Shown here: positions 34,261-42,966 of the stretch, piece after piece
How the letters are laid out: every line of letters starts with the position of its first letter
Numbering within the stretch: position 1 is the stretch's first letter
DNA from: Anaerolinea sp.
GTDB lineage: Bacteria; Chloroflexota; Anaerolineae; Aggregatilineales; UBA2796
NCBI GenBank assembly: GCA_014879835.1
Contig: JACSRJ010000178.1
Location: 1 to 48,009, forward strand
Reading direction: 5' to 3'
DNA: 48,009 bases
Translations under genes and position numbers: made by a program
The notes under the pieces: generated by a model
Told to the model about the DNA's origin: nothing
What the model saw: only the letters and a program-made list of their open reading frames with translations
Database searches by the model: none

Positions 34261-37134
34261 TTAGAGTTGTTTGGCCGCAATCGCATCCAGCGCCACACTG
34301 ATCTTATGAAGCCCTTGTACCGGATTATCCCCTAGATCAAGACGTGCGACCCGCAGTCCACGACTTAAAAGGGCGGTCAGATCACCGTTTGCCTGTGCCT
34401 GTTTCAAGATGCTGAAGTCATAGGGTTCAGAGGGGATGGGCACCTGCACCTGATCGGCAGCGGTGATCTGAAGAAACACCCCATGAGGCGCACCCCCTTT
34501 GTGCATTTGCCCAGTGATGTGCAAAAACCGAGGGCCAAAACCAATGGTCACAGCACGCTTAAGAACATGCCGCGCCCGCCGTTGAATCGTTTCCAAATGG
34601 GCATTCATGACCTCACTCGGATCGAGAAAAGCCATGATTGCCACATAATCCCCGGAGTGGGCAAAGGTCAAAAAGGTGGCTAATGCATCCGTCAAAGGTG
34701 AACCCTGATAGGCGCGCTGTTGAGCCACAGCGGTGAGCAGTTCCGCGGTATGCTCGTCAGTAAAAAGGCTCACCCCATCCTCCACAAAGGAAGGCCGTTC
34801 AGCCGGGAACGTGCCAGTATGCTGGAAGTTCTCCAACTGCCATGCGGTGTTGTTTTTGGTCTCACCGACGTTGGGTTCATCAAAGGGATTCACCTCTAGA
34901 ACCATCGCGGCGGTGGCAGCCGCAAACGCCCAGCGGAAGAACTCCGCACCCACATCGTACTTATCACGCAGGGCAAGGGTCACCAGCGGATGCCCGGCCT
35001 CGCGCAGCATTTGGGCTACGTCATCGGGATTATCCCTGCCGTTATCAAGGCGTAGATATACAAACAGACGATCATCATTGTAGTCATGGGGCATTCCGGG
35101 ATCAGTGCTGACCACTGGAATCACGGACTCGCCGTCTTTGCCCAAACTCTCCGCCACCAACTGCTCGATCCAAACGGGCAGAGCGGCAATTTCGGGGCTG
35201 GTCAAAAAGCTGAGTTTGTCACGTCCATGCTCTGCCATCACCCCCATCACCGTACCTAACCACAAACCCGGGTGATTGTTGCCCATCACCCCGCTACTGC
35301 ATGCTGACTGCATTTCTACCCCCGCTTGGAGGATGCGCTCAAAGTTCAGCCCACACAGGGCTGCTGGGACAAGCCCAAAATAACTGAGCGCTGCATACCG
35401 ACCGGGCACATCCCCCGGGTTGAGGAATACATGCCGAAAACCCAGCGCACGAGACTGCTGCTCAAGTTTTGATCCGGGGTCGGTGATGGCGATAAAGTGA
35501 TCACCGGGAGTGAGACCGGACTTTTCAAGCTGGGCTATAAAATAACGCTGCAAACACTGAGTCTCAAGGGTTGTGCCCGACTTTGAAGCAGCGATAAACA
35601 CGCTCCGGCGCAGATCGATCTGGTCACGAACGCGCTGGATCGCCGCCGGATCGGTCGTGTCAAGCAGAAGTAGTTCAGGATAGCCGGGCTGTCTGCCCAA
35701 GACACGCCAGATGACCTCGGCCGCAAGGCTACTTCCGCCCATGCCCAACAGCACCACATGTGCCCATTGTTTGAGGCGCGATTCCTCACGAAGGGTTTGC
35801 AGACGGGCACGTTCAATACGTCCATCGGTGGGGAGAGTAAGCCACCCTAGCCGCTGCCGGATGATCTCACCCTGTTCAGCCGATTCCGTCCATAGGGTCG
35901 TGTCCTTGGCCCACATTCGGGTGATACTCAACTGGCGACGAAGCTGCTTGAGGGTGGTTTCAACAGCATTCTGATACACCCCCAAAACCAAGGCCTGACG
36001 TTTGATGAACCCGCTCAGAAGGGTTTTGCGTTTGCCTTCCAAACGGGTGATGAGTTTACGAAAGGTATCGATGAGCAGTTCTTCATAATCGCCTTGCAGA
36101 CGGCGGTTGATCATCTCCAGATCGATTCCCACTTCCTCCGCCCGCCGTAGGGTATCGAGCGCTGCGTTAAAATCTGTTGGGGGGAACTCGTGGCTGTGGG
36201 TGTACTGAAGGTACTCACCAAGGGTTGCTGAACTATCCATGACCAGCGTATCGGCGGTGCAAAGCGCATCAAGGTATGCAGTTGAGGAAAGGTTGAGCAG
36301 GTTCGGCTCCGCTTCTGCCCAGACCAAACGTTGAGGGAGGGCGCCAGCCTCTTGCAGGCGTTTGAACCGATCCCCATGAAACAATTCTCGGAAGCGCTCG
36401 TAGATTCGGCGGGCATTGGCAATGCCTACAGTGCCGATGAGAACATTGTTTGCTGAAACCCGGGCCAGATCACCCCGTCCCTGTGCGGAACGCAAATTAT
36501 TGGCCAACTGCTTATCCACAAAGGCATCCACACGGCTTAGATCAAACTGCACGATTGAGACCAGACCTTTCACGGACTGTCCGTTGTAAAGGCGGCGCTC
36601 AAGCGCCCGCAGATAACACTCTGCCACCTGAACATAATCGCGGATACTGAACACCGCCGAAATGCACACATTGACCCCTGCGTAGAGAGACTCCTCAATG
36701 GCTGTCAGATGAGTCTGTTTGCCGATCATCTCGATCATTAGGTTGGGACGGTCTGCGGACGCATAGAGTCGTTTTGCCTCACTCACCGCGATTTCGGGGC
36801 GATCCGCCCGCAGTGGGGAGAGATCAAGGCACACAAAACCCTTTTGACCACCGCTTTCTTCATAGATCGGGCGGAGCAGATCAGCAGCCGCTCGCACATC
36901 AGCGATCAGAAGACTCTCCAAGGCTAGATCGGAATCATGTTCACCGGTGTTGACCAGTTCCTCATCATAACTATCCCCTTCACCAATAGCGCGCTCTAAA
37001 AGGGCAAGGTTGAGGCGCAGCCCGGCAAGCCGGCCGCTGGTGATCAACTGCGCTAATTCACCTGAACGGATCAGATCACGACTGAGATGGTTATACCAAA
37101 TAGAGGGCGTCATAGAAGTTGTCATCATGATCAC
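34261..37134 (-). CDS. Fused degenerate transaldolase / glucose-6-phosphate isomerase
   Basis: Protein of 957 residues in the order of known Tal-Pgi fusions. The C-terminal isomerase half (about 400-957) keeps LLGMGGSSLAAEV, the sugar-phosphate loop AASKSGTTLE and a GRYAALSYFGLVP segment, so it should interconvert glucose- and fructose-6-phosphate. The transaldolase half (about 1-380) keeps the fold pattern (SIWYNHLSRDLI, RPNLMIE, SRVDAFVDKQL). The Schiff-base Lys is Glu135, the usual TSNP motif reads RLNL, and STGTKNP is lost (WAEAEPNLL). This half is probably not a transaldolase. The GTG start overlaps the CpXC gene stop by four bases. Confidence 0.9.
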   Translation of the reverse strand: MIMMTTSMTPSIWYNHLSRDLIRSGELAQLITSGRLAGLRLNLALLERAIGEGDSYDEELVNTGEHDSDLALESLLIADVRAAADLLRPIYEESGGQKGFVCLDLSPLRADRPEIAVSEAKRLYASADRPNLMIEMIGKQTHLTAIEESLYAGVNVCISAVFSIRDYVQVAECYLRALERRLYNGQSVKGLVSIVQFDLSRVDAFVDKQLANNLRSAQGRGDLARVSANNVLIGTVGIANARRIYERFRELFHGDRFKRLQEAGALPQRLVWAEAEPNLLNLSSTAYLDALCTADTLVMDSSATLGEYLQYTHSHEFPPTDFNAALDTLRRAEEVGIDLEMINRRLQGDYEELLIDTFRKLITRLEGKRKTLLSGFIKRQALVLGVYQNAVETTLKQLRRQLSITRMWAKDTTLWTESAEQGEIIRQRLGWLTLPTDGRIERARLQTLREESRLKQWAHVVLLGMGGSSLAAEVIWRVLGRQPGYPELLLLDTTDPAAIQRVRDQIDLRRSVFIAASKSGTTLETQCLQRYFIAQLEKSGLTPGDHFIAITDPGSKLEQQSRALGFRHVFLNPGDVPGRYAALSYFGLVPAALCGLNFERILQAGVEMQSACSSGVMGNNHPGLWLGTVMGVMAEHGRDKLSFLTSPEIAALPVWIEQLVAESLGKDGESVIPVVSTDPGMPHDYNDDRLFVYLRLDNGRDNPDDVAQMLREAGHPLVTLALRDKYDVGAEFFRWAFAAATAAMVLEVNPFDEPNVGETKNNTAWQLENFQHTGTFPAERPSFVEDGVSLFTDEHTAELLTAVAQQRAYQGSPLTDALATFLTFAHSGDYVAIMAFLDPSEVMNAHLETIQRRARHVLKRAVTIGFGPRFLHITGQMHKGGAPHGVFLQITAADQVQVPIPSEPYDFSILKQAQANGDLTALLSRGLRVARLDLGDNPVQGLHKISVALDAIAAKQL

Positions 37135-37601
37135 TCATCCCAAGTGCCTATGGTTTCAACCAGTAATTGACCTTCTTCGCAGCGTGGGCACTGAATCCAA
37201 GCGCTGCCACTGTCCAACACCCCCTCATCCAATCCGGGCAGAATCTCCACCTCTGTGCTGCCGCATCGTGAACACTCGATCAGCGCGGCAGGCACATCTG
37301 CATTGAAGTTGTCCAGTGCCCGCTGAAAAACCGGAAGCCGATCCCGGGCCTCCAGATCGCCAATGGCTGCATCCGCTTCCATCTGAACAAGGGCAGATCG
37401 GGCGCGTTTGAGGGCGTCTGCGATCTCCTGTTCGGAGTTCGGGATCAATATGGAGACGATCTCGCGGCAGTGGGGGCACAGCCCTAAGCCAAAATGGTTG
37501 CGCAAAAAAGCAGTATCTACACCGCTGTCACCTTCGTGGAGCTCCCCCTCAATATGATAATTACAGACCGGGCACGGGTGAACCAAAAGCAGTCGTCCCA
37601 C
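37131..37601 (-). CDS. CpXC-type zinc-ribbon protein
   Basis: Small cytoplasmic protein of 156 residues with two Cys pairs near each end: CPVC and CPHC in the first 50 residues, CSRC and CPRC near the C-terminus. Each set of four would bind one zinc. The first part matches the CpXC domain found beside metabolic and regulatory genes, whose function is not known. The GTG at 37601 is chosen because GAGGAG lies seven bases before it; the open frame extends to 37682. It overlaps the Tal-Pgi start, so the two are coupled. A regulatory or chaperone role towards that enzyme is only a guess. Confidence 0.75.
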   Translation of the reverse strand: MGRLLLVHPCPVCNYHIEGELHEGDSGVDTAFLRNHFGLGLCPHCREIVSILIPNSEQEIADALKRARSALVQMEADAAIGDLEARDRLPVFQRALDNFNADVPAALIECSRCGSTEVEILPGLDEGVLDSGSAWIQCPRCEEGQLLVETIGTWDE

Positions 37602-37649
37602 GGTGTGTCTCCTCGCTGGGGTCTTGGTATCGTTGTTTAGATGTTCGAA

Positions 37650-37670
37650 GTCCCCTCCATCTGAGGGGAC
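37650..37670. repeat. Perfect 8-bp hairpin before the CpXC gene
   Basis: GTCCCCTC / GAGGGGAC around a 5-base loop, in the gap between the dehydrogenase stop and the CpXC start. No T run follows. It may end dehydrogenase transcription or lie in the leader of the CpXC-Tal-Pgi message. Confidence 0.4.
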
Positions 37671-37748
37671 TCCATCCTTCAAGCGTGTTATTAGGGAACG
37701 GCGTTATATGGGTGCTTTTGATACACCCTAAATGCTTTCTTATGCAGC

Positions 37749-39317
37749 CTATAGGCGCTCTGCAATACTCTTCGCCTGCGTGAATAAGAGCAGGTAGTCA
37801 GGGCCACCGGCTTTGCTATCGGTACCAGACATGTTAAAGCCCCCAAAGGGATGCCCACCCACCATGGCCCCGGTGCATTTGCGATTGAAGTAGAGATTGC
37901 CTACGTGAAACTCGCGGCGGGCACGTTCAAGGCGTTCCCGGCTGCGGCTGTAGACTGCACCAGTCAGCCCAAACTCCGTCCCATTGGCGATCTCCAGCGC
38001 ATCATCAAAGTCTTTCGCAGGCATAAGGGCCAGCACCGGGCCAAAGATCTCTTCCTGAGCAATGCGTGCATCTCGCTCCACATCCCCAAAAACGGTTGGC
38101 TCGATGAAGTAACCACCCTCAGGAGTCACTTTGGTCTTGCCCCCACAAAGGAGTTTGCCTTCCTGAGTGCCGATCTCGATGTACTCCAAGATTTTCTGCA
38201 TGGCGTTTTTGTCCGAGACCGGGCCTTGATGAACATCAGCGCTTTTATCAGGCGCATCCTGAAGCAGTTTTTTGGTCTTTTCGACCACCTTCTGGGCGAC
38301 GATCTCATACACCGACTTCACAATGATCGCCCGTGACCCAGCCGAACACTTTTGCCCCTGAAAGCCAAAGGCACTGCTCACAATGCCTTCGGCAGCCGCC
38401 TCTAGATCAGCAGTCTCATCGACCACAACCGCATCTTTGCCGCCCATTTCGAGGACAGTGCGTTTGAGCCAGATTTGTCCCGGATGAACTTTTGCGGCAC
38501 GCTCAAAAATGCGCATCCCCACTTCTTTACTGCCTGTGAAGGCGATAAAGCGGGTTTTGGGATGATCGACCAGCGTATCACCAATGGCCCCGCCGGGCCC
38601 GGGTAAGTAGTTCAGGACGCCCGCAGGTAGTCCGTTGCGCCAGAGCAGTTCGCAGAACTTATAGGCGATGATTGGGGTAATGCTGGCAGGTTTGAGCACC
38701 ACGGTATTGCCTGCTACCACGGCTGCGCTGCTCATCCCAGCCATGATCGCATTGGGGAAGTTCCACGGAGGGATAACTGCACCCACCCCAAGTGGGATGT
38801 ACTGAAGTTCAAGCTGTTCACCGGGCTGAATCACGAGTTGATCACTGGCATGGGTAAGCCGCAGCGCCTGTCGCGCATAATACTCCATAAAATCAATGGC
38901 TTCAGAGGTATCCGCATCGGCCTCTGCCCAAGATTTGCCGATCTCAAAGACCATCCACGCGCTGAATTCATGTTTGCGGTGCCGCATTTCAGCCGCAGCT
39001 CGAAGCAGGTAACGGGCCCGCTCTTGAGGGTTCACATACTGCCACGTTTTGAAGGCGGTGGCGGCTGTTTCGATGGCCTGCTCAGCGTCCTCTTTGCGCC
39101 CGGCGGCGACCATCCCTACCACTTCATCAGGGCGGGCAGGGTTGAGCGACTTGATCCAGTTGCCGGTTTCAATCTGGGCAGCGCCAATATGCAGTGGATA
39201 AGACTTACCAAGTTGGGAACGTACAACCTCAATGGCTTGTTGAAAAGCCGCCCGGTTGGCAGGGATGGAAAAATCAGTGAGTGGCTCATTCTTGAAAGGA
39301 GGCAGAACCGTAAGCAT
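37749..39317 (-). CDS. pruA: 1-pyrroline-5-carboxylate dehydrogenase (L-glutamate semialdehyde dehydrogenase)
   Basis: Aldehyde dehydrogenase of 522 residues from the chosen ATG, which has GGAGA eight bases upstream; an ATG five codons earlier lacks one. It oxidises glutamate semialdehyde to glutamate with NAD+, the second step of proline breakdown, also used for arginine. The general base Glu is in VLEMGGKDAVVVDE and the catalytic Cys in FQGQKCSAGSRAI. The NAD-site signature is FTGSKEVGMRIFERA, and the C-terminal GGHPFGGFNMSGTDSKAGG is specific to the RocA/PruA type. The proline dehydrogenase partner is not in the window. A regulated monocistronic gene is likely. Confidence 0.93.
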   Translation of the reverse strand: MLTVLPPFKNEPLTDFSIPANRAAFQQAIEVVRSQLGKSYPLHIGAAQIETGNWIKSLNPARPDEVVGMVAAGRKEDAEQAIETAATAFKTWQYVNPQERARYLLRAAAEMRHRKHEFSAWMVFEIGKSWAEADADTSEAIDFMEYYARQALRLTHASDQLVIQPGEQLELQYIPLGVGAVIPPWNFPNAIMAGMSSAAVVAGNTVVLKPASITPIIAYKFCELLWRNGLPAGVLNYLPGPGGAIGDTLVDHPKTRFIAFTGSKEVGMRIFERAAKVHPGQIWLKRTVLEMGGKDAVVVDETADLEAAAEGIVSSAFGFQGQKCSAGSRAIIVKSVYEIVAQKVVEKTKKLLQDAPDKSADVHQGPVSDKNAMQKILEYIEIGTQEGKLLCGGKTKVTPEGGYFIEPTVFGDVERDARIAQEEIFGPVLALMPAKDFDDALEIANGTEFGLTGAVYSRSRERLERARREFHVGNLYFNRKCTGAMVGGHPFGGFNMSGTDSKAGGPDYLLLFTQAKSIAERL

Positions 39318-39556
39318 CAAAACTATCTCCATATCTGAATCTTTTGTGGAGAGAGTTTACCTTAGAATGCATGGGGCGTCACACCCCGCACCAGAAAGCA
39401 CATACCCCCGTGTAATAGGGCAATTGCAGGGAAGCCCAGCCCAGCTAGACGAGCAAAACCGCATACGACCGCTCTACCCGTGCAAAACAGGGCGCATCCC
39501 AAGTAAACTATTGGTGTAGAATGAAGACATATGGCGCTTACACAGGATCATCGTCC

Positions 39557-40018
39557 ATGGCTTATCGAATGGTCTGGATTGTGCCCAACCGAGTTCTCTT
39601 GACCACCTTTGAGGGCGACGTCACCCAGATAGAACTTCAGCAGCTTGTGGCTGACATTCGGGATCGAGTCCGCAGCGGTGAAGCGCCTGTTTACCATATC
39701 AGCAACAGCCTGAATATGGGTAAGGTTCATCTGTCCCTCAAAGCATTGGGTGACCTGATTAAAAATGTGTCGATTTTTGCGGAGTTAGGAGCGCAAATCG
39801 ACATTAATAAGCCGCGCAGCCTAAACGCTTTTTTAGCATCGGTAGGCAGCCAGTTGATCCGCGTCAAATCATATATGGTACAGTCTCTTGATGAGTCCGT
39901 TCAAGTTGTGAAGCGGGTTGATCCTGCGCTGGAAAATGCCCTTTGGCAGATGCCTCCTTTGGCAGGAACCGAAGAAACAAGGATACCATCGGCCGGGAAC
40001 CAATCCTCCGCCTCATAA
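39557..40018 (+). CDS. Small protein of unknown function
   Basis: Protein of 153 residues, not recognised with confidence. An N-terminal beta strand pair (VWIVPNRVLLTTFEGDVT) and an amphipathic helix (IELQQLVADIRDRVRSG) followed by VYHISNSLNMG resemble the alpha/beta layout of SpoIIAA-like or STAS-like domains. A conserved Ser/Thr phosphosite is not evident. The C-terminal 25 residues are polar and likely disordered. ATG at 39557 follows AGGA at nine bases; a start 12 codons earlier has no site. It is 29 bases before the SDR-like gene and may share its transcript. Confidence 0.6.
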   Translation: MAYRMVWIVPNRVLLTTFEGDVTQIELQQLVADIRDRVRSGEAPVYHISNSLNMGKVHLSLKALGDLIKNVSIFAELGAQIDINKPRSLNAFLASVGSQLIRVKSYMVQSLDESVQVVKRVDPALENALWQMPPLAGTEETRIPSAGNQSSAS

Positions 40019-40047
40019 AACATCCCACTATCGTGGAGAATCGAAAC

Positions 40048-40923
40048 ATGCCACAGGTGAACACACCTTCAAACTCTGATCTGCCCGTGCTGCACGGGCG
40101 ATCTGCACTGATCACTGGTGGGACTGCTGGTATTGGTAAAGCGTGCGCCCTGCGCCTCGTCCAAATGGGCGCAAAGGTGATTCTTGTAGGGCGGGACGCC
40201 ACCAAAGGGAAACGCGCTGTCGCTGAACTGGAAAGTGCTGTACCCGGTGGTCAGATCAGTTTTTGGGAACATGATCTCTCCTTGATGAAATCCGTTCAAG
40301 CCCTGTCCCGTGCGGTACACACTCAGTGCTCTCGACTGGATATGCTCATTCACTCTGCTGGGTTGATGCTTCCTCGTCGCACACTTACAGTAGAGGGCAT
40401 GGAAACAGTCTTTGCGGTGCAGTATCTTGCCCGTTTTTACCTTACCCAAATGCTGGTTGAGGAGTTTATCGATCATATCCATGTGGTCAGTGTCTCCGCT
40501 GGCGGCACGATCCCCATTCGCCTCAACTTCAATAACCTTAATGGGGAGAAGTTCTATAACGGGGTGTTTGCCCTCCTGCACGAATCTGTGGCCAACGACC
40601 TTTTTATCCTTCGGTTTCTGCGCGAACACCCACATGTGCCGGTATTCGGTTATGGGCCCTTTTATATCCAAACGGGATTATTCAGCCATATGCCGGCGTG
40701 GTTCAAATTCCTAACCGCGACCTTTGGGCGTTTGGTCGCAACCACAACCGAAACCGCGGCCCACGATGTGATCGCTCTGATCACGGGGAAACTTTCCGGA
40801 GGTCTGTACGCCCGCCACTTGAAGCCGATCAAACCCAATGCCTACCGCCTAAATCCTGACGTGCAAGATCGTCTTTGGAGTACCAGTCAGCGTCTTGTGG
40901 CGGATGCACTCAACCTACCCTAG
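40048..40923 (+). CDS. Short-chain dehydrogenase-fold protein lacking the YxxxK dyad
   Basis: Protein of 291 residues with a Rossmann fold: cofactor loop TGGTAGIG (23-30), VGRDATKGK after strand 2, acidic HDLSLMKS after strand 3 and HSAG in place of NNAG. The catalytic Ser region VSVSAGG is kept. Aligning the downstream helix (ALLHESVANDLF with the usual AYSQSKLANVLF) puts Leu176 at the catalytic Tyr and Ser180 at the Lys. Oxidoreductase chemistry is therefore doubtful; it may bind NAD(P) or act otherwise. The ATG follows GGAG at ten bases. The gene is intact, with no stop or frameshift, so it is not a decaying pseudogene. Confidence 0.8.
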   Translation: MPQVNTPSNSDLPVLHGRSALITGGTAGIGKACALRLVQMGAKVILVGRDATKGKRAVAELESAVPGGQISFWEHDLSLMKSVQALSRAVHTQCSRLDMLIHSAGLMLPRRTLTVEGMETVFAVQYLARFYLTQMLVEEFIDHIHVVSVSAGGTIPIRLNFNNLNGEKFYNGVFALLHESVANDLFILRFLREHPHVPVFGYGPFYIQTGLFSHMPAWFKFLTATFGRLVATTTETAAHDVIALITGKLSGGLYARHLKPIKPNAYRLNPDVQDRLWSTSQRLVADALNLP

Positions 40924-41033
40924 CGTCTCTGAATGTAGGCTTTTTTATCAAGAGTGTTCCAGATGTTCTCATTTTTAGACAGTTCACCTTGAAGGGGCAG
41001 ATCAGCGCTAAAATTGATCCAGAGGAAAGCCCA

Positions 41034-41885
41034 ATGCCAGAACTGCCTGAAGTTGAAACTGTAGTACGCGCCCTACGTCCTGTGCTGGTAGGACGCACAA
41101 TCTGCACCGCTGAATTTCCCGCACCACCGCGACGGATGGTTAACCTTCCCCCGGAGGCGCTTCAAGAACGTATCAGTGGGCAAACAATCCGTGCCCTAAA
41201 TCGCCGCGCCAAATACCTGCTTTTTGAACTGAGTCGGGATCATTTGGTGGTGCATCTCAAAATGACTGGGCATTTGTATGTGCTGTCGCCAGATCAAACC
41301 AGTCCTTTTGATAAGTGGGTGCGGGTGCGTTTCCCGCTGGATGATGGGCGTGAACTACGCTTCTCAGACTCGCGTCGGTTTGGCAGGGTATACCTTGCGG
41401 GGGAGGCAGCGGAAGTCCTGCCGGAGCTAGGGCCGGAACCGCTGGAGGAAAGCTTCACCTTAAGTGTCTTTAAGGCACGCCTGAAAGGGCGAGAACGTGC
41501 CCTCAAACCCCTGCTGCTGGATCAGTCTTTTATTGCGGGGGTGGGCAATATCTATGCTGATGAGGCCCTCCATCTGGCCCAAATTCATCCCCAGCGCACT
41601 GCGAAAAGCCTTTCTCAAGCGGAGATCAAACGATTGTATGATTCGGTGCGTCACGTCCTCCAAGAGGGCATCCGTCATCAAGGCGCAACCATCGGTTGGT
41701 ACCGCAGCCCCGATGGTAAACCCGGCGAAGCGCAAAACCATTTACGGGTTTATCGCACCCGCGCCACCAAAGATGTCCCCTGCCCTGTTTGCGGCAGTCC
41801 GATCAGCGTGATCCCGATGGGACAGCGCAGTACCCACTTCTGCCCGGTTTGCCAACCTGAAACCAAAGAAGGGAGAAAAAAGTAA
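41034..41885 (+). CDS. mutM: Formamidopyrimidine-DNA glycosylase
   Basis: Base-excision enzyme of 283 residues that removes 8-oxoguanine and formamidopyrimidines and cuts the resulting abasic site. The N-terminal PELPEVETV (Pro1 nucleophile after Met removal, Glu2) and Lys60 (RRAKYLLF) are present. The helix-two-turn-helix is GVGNIYADEAL, and the C-terminal zinc finger is CPVCGSPI...CPVC with Arg/Thr around GQRSTHFC. The ATG fits the family start and has GAGGA nine bases upstream; the open frame begins earlier, inside the SDR gene, but without family sequence. Two bases separate it from the following GTG-start gene. Confidence 0.97.
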   Translation: MPELPEVETVVRALRPVLVGRTICTAEFPAPPRRMVNLPPEALQERISGQTIRALNRRAKYLLFELSRDHLVVHLKMTGHLYVLSPDQTSPFDKWVRVRFPLDDGRELRFSDSRRFGRVYLAGEAAEVLPELGPEPLEESFTLSVFKARLKGRERALKPLLLDQSFIAGVGNIYADEALHLAQIHPQRTAKSLSQAEIKRLYDSVRHVLQEGIRHQGATIGWYRSPDGKPGEAQNHLRVYRTRATKDVPCPVCGSPISVIPMGQRSTHFCPVCQPETKEGRKK

Positions 41886-41886
41886 G

Positions 41887-42966
41887 GTGGGCGGTTCAAC
41901 AGAGCTTGATTTCTTTTCTCAAGTGCCCCTTCCGATCCTCCTTGCGCCGCTCATTTTGGGGGGCTTGTATGTGGTCACAATGGTGATGATTTTCCGCCGC
42001 GCTTCGGAGCGCCGCCGGCGTGTCCGTGCTGCCCGCGAGGGTATCGATCCTGAAGCCCTGAAACCACAGCGAAACGGGATCCCCGGCGGTATGCTCAACT
42101 TACTCCGTGCTGCCCAAAATACGCCGACTGCACCCAAGTACGATCTACCGGAACCGGATATTGATCTTCTGACTTCGTTTGTGAATATGAGCGAGACTAA
42201 CACGGCTGCCCCCAACGCACCCATTCTTGAACCTGAGTCTGCTGAGATTGAGCTTGTTGATGCTGATATTTTGCCCGCTGCGCCTGCACCTCAACCACGC
42301 GCCAGCGGAACTTTTACAGTTACCCCCTCACAGGAGCGATCAATTGATATGAATGCAAGCACAGCCGCAAATCCGACCTCTGATCCCAGTGATGCAGTGG
42401 AGGTCATGCGTATCTGGCGTGATCTGAACGATGGTGGATTGATTATCCAGATGGGCGGACAGCGCTACCGCAGCTTGGAAGAAGTACGCAACCCCGATCT
42501 GCTGCGCCGTTTTAAGGCGGTGCTTTCGGAACTACTCTCCCTAAGCAGCGAGTCTCAGCCCCCACTACCAGCCTCGCGCCGCCCCAGTCTTGATGCCCCT
42601 CCGCCAGCCAATCCCACTACCTCTCCTTCCGGTGCACCGGGAAGCATGAAGGCCCGCCTCAACGCAGTCAGCGCGCCGCCTCCAGAAGAATCCAAACCCA
42701 AGCGTTTTTTGGGCTTAGGCGGAAAGCGCAGCACTGAAAGTGCTCAGCCAGCGGGTATCGCTGATGCAGTTGAGGAATTTTTGCAGTTTCGGTTGGCGGC
42801 AGATCCAAAACTTGCAGCGCGCAGCGTGCATATTCGTCCTTCCCACCATCACGGGTTGATCATCGAAGTTGACGGGCATTTTTACGAAAGTGTGCCCGAA
42901 GTGGTTGATCCCGATGTGCGGGAGTTTCTGATGGGTGTGATGAAAGAATGGGAAGCTCGCCAGTGA
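41887..42966 (+). CDS. Membrane-anchored protein with a duplicated C-terminal module
   Basis: Protein of 359 residues, family not recognised. One membrane segment (about 13-37) is followed by a basic stop-transfer stretch (RRASERRRRVRAAR) and a long Pro/Ala/Ser-rich linker. Two related modules follow: about 165-215, with GGLIIQMGGQRYRSLEEV, and about 300-355, with HGLIIEVDGHFYESVPEV. Each continues into a short helical end. The repeat core, GLII-x3-G-x2-Y-x-S-x2-EV-x3-D, looks like a small beta-hairpin module. GTG start one base after the mutM stop, and a four-base overlap with the YitT-family gene suggests one transcript. It is probably cytoplasm-facing by the positive-inside rule. Confidence 0.65.
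   Translation: MGGSTELDFFSQVPLPILLAPLILGGLYVVTMVMIFRRASERRRRVRAAREGIDPEALKPQRNGIPGGMLNLLRAAQNTPTAPKYDLPEPDIDLLTSFVNMSETNTAAPNAPILEPESAEIELVDADILPAAPAPQPRASGTFTVTPSQERSIDMNASTAANPTSDPSDAVEVMRIWRDLNDGGLIIQMGGQRYRSLEEVRNPDLLRRFKAVLSELLSLSSESQPPLPASRRPSLDAPPPANPTTSPSGAPGSMKARLNAVSAPPPEESKPKRFLGLGGKRSTESAQPAGIADAVEEFLQFRLAADPKLAARSVHIRPSHHHGLIIEVDGHFYESVPEVVDPDVREFLMGVMKEWEARQ

Noticed and set aside
33927-34301. Plus-strand open frame of 124 codons between mreB and tal-pgi
   Set aside because: It crosses the strong mre promoter and the end of tal-pgi, has no ribosome-binding site, and its translation looks random.
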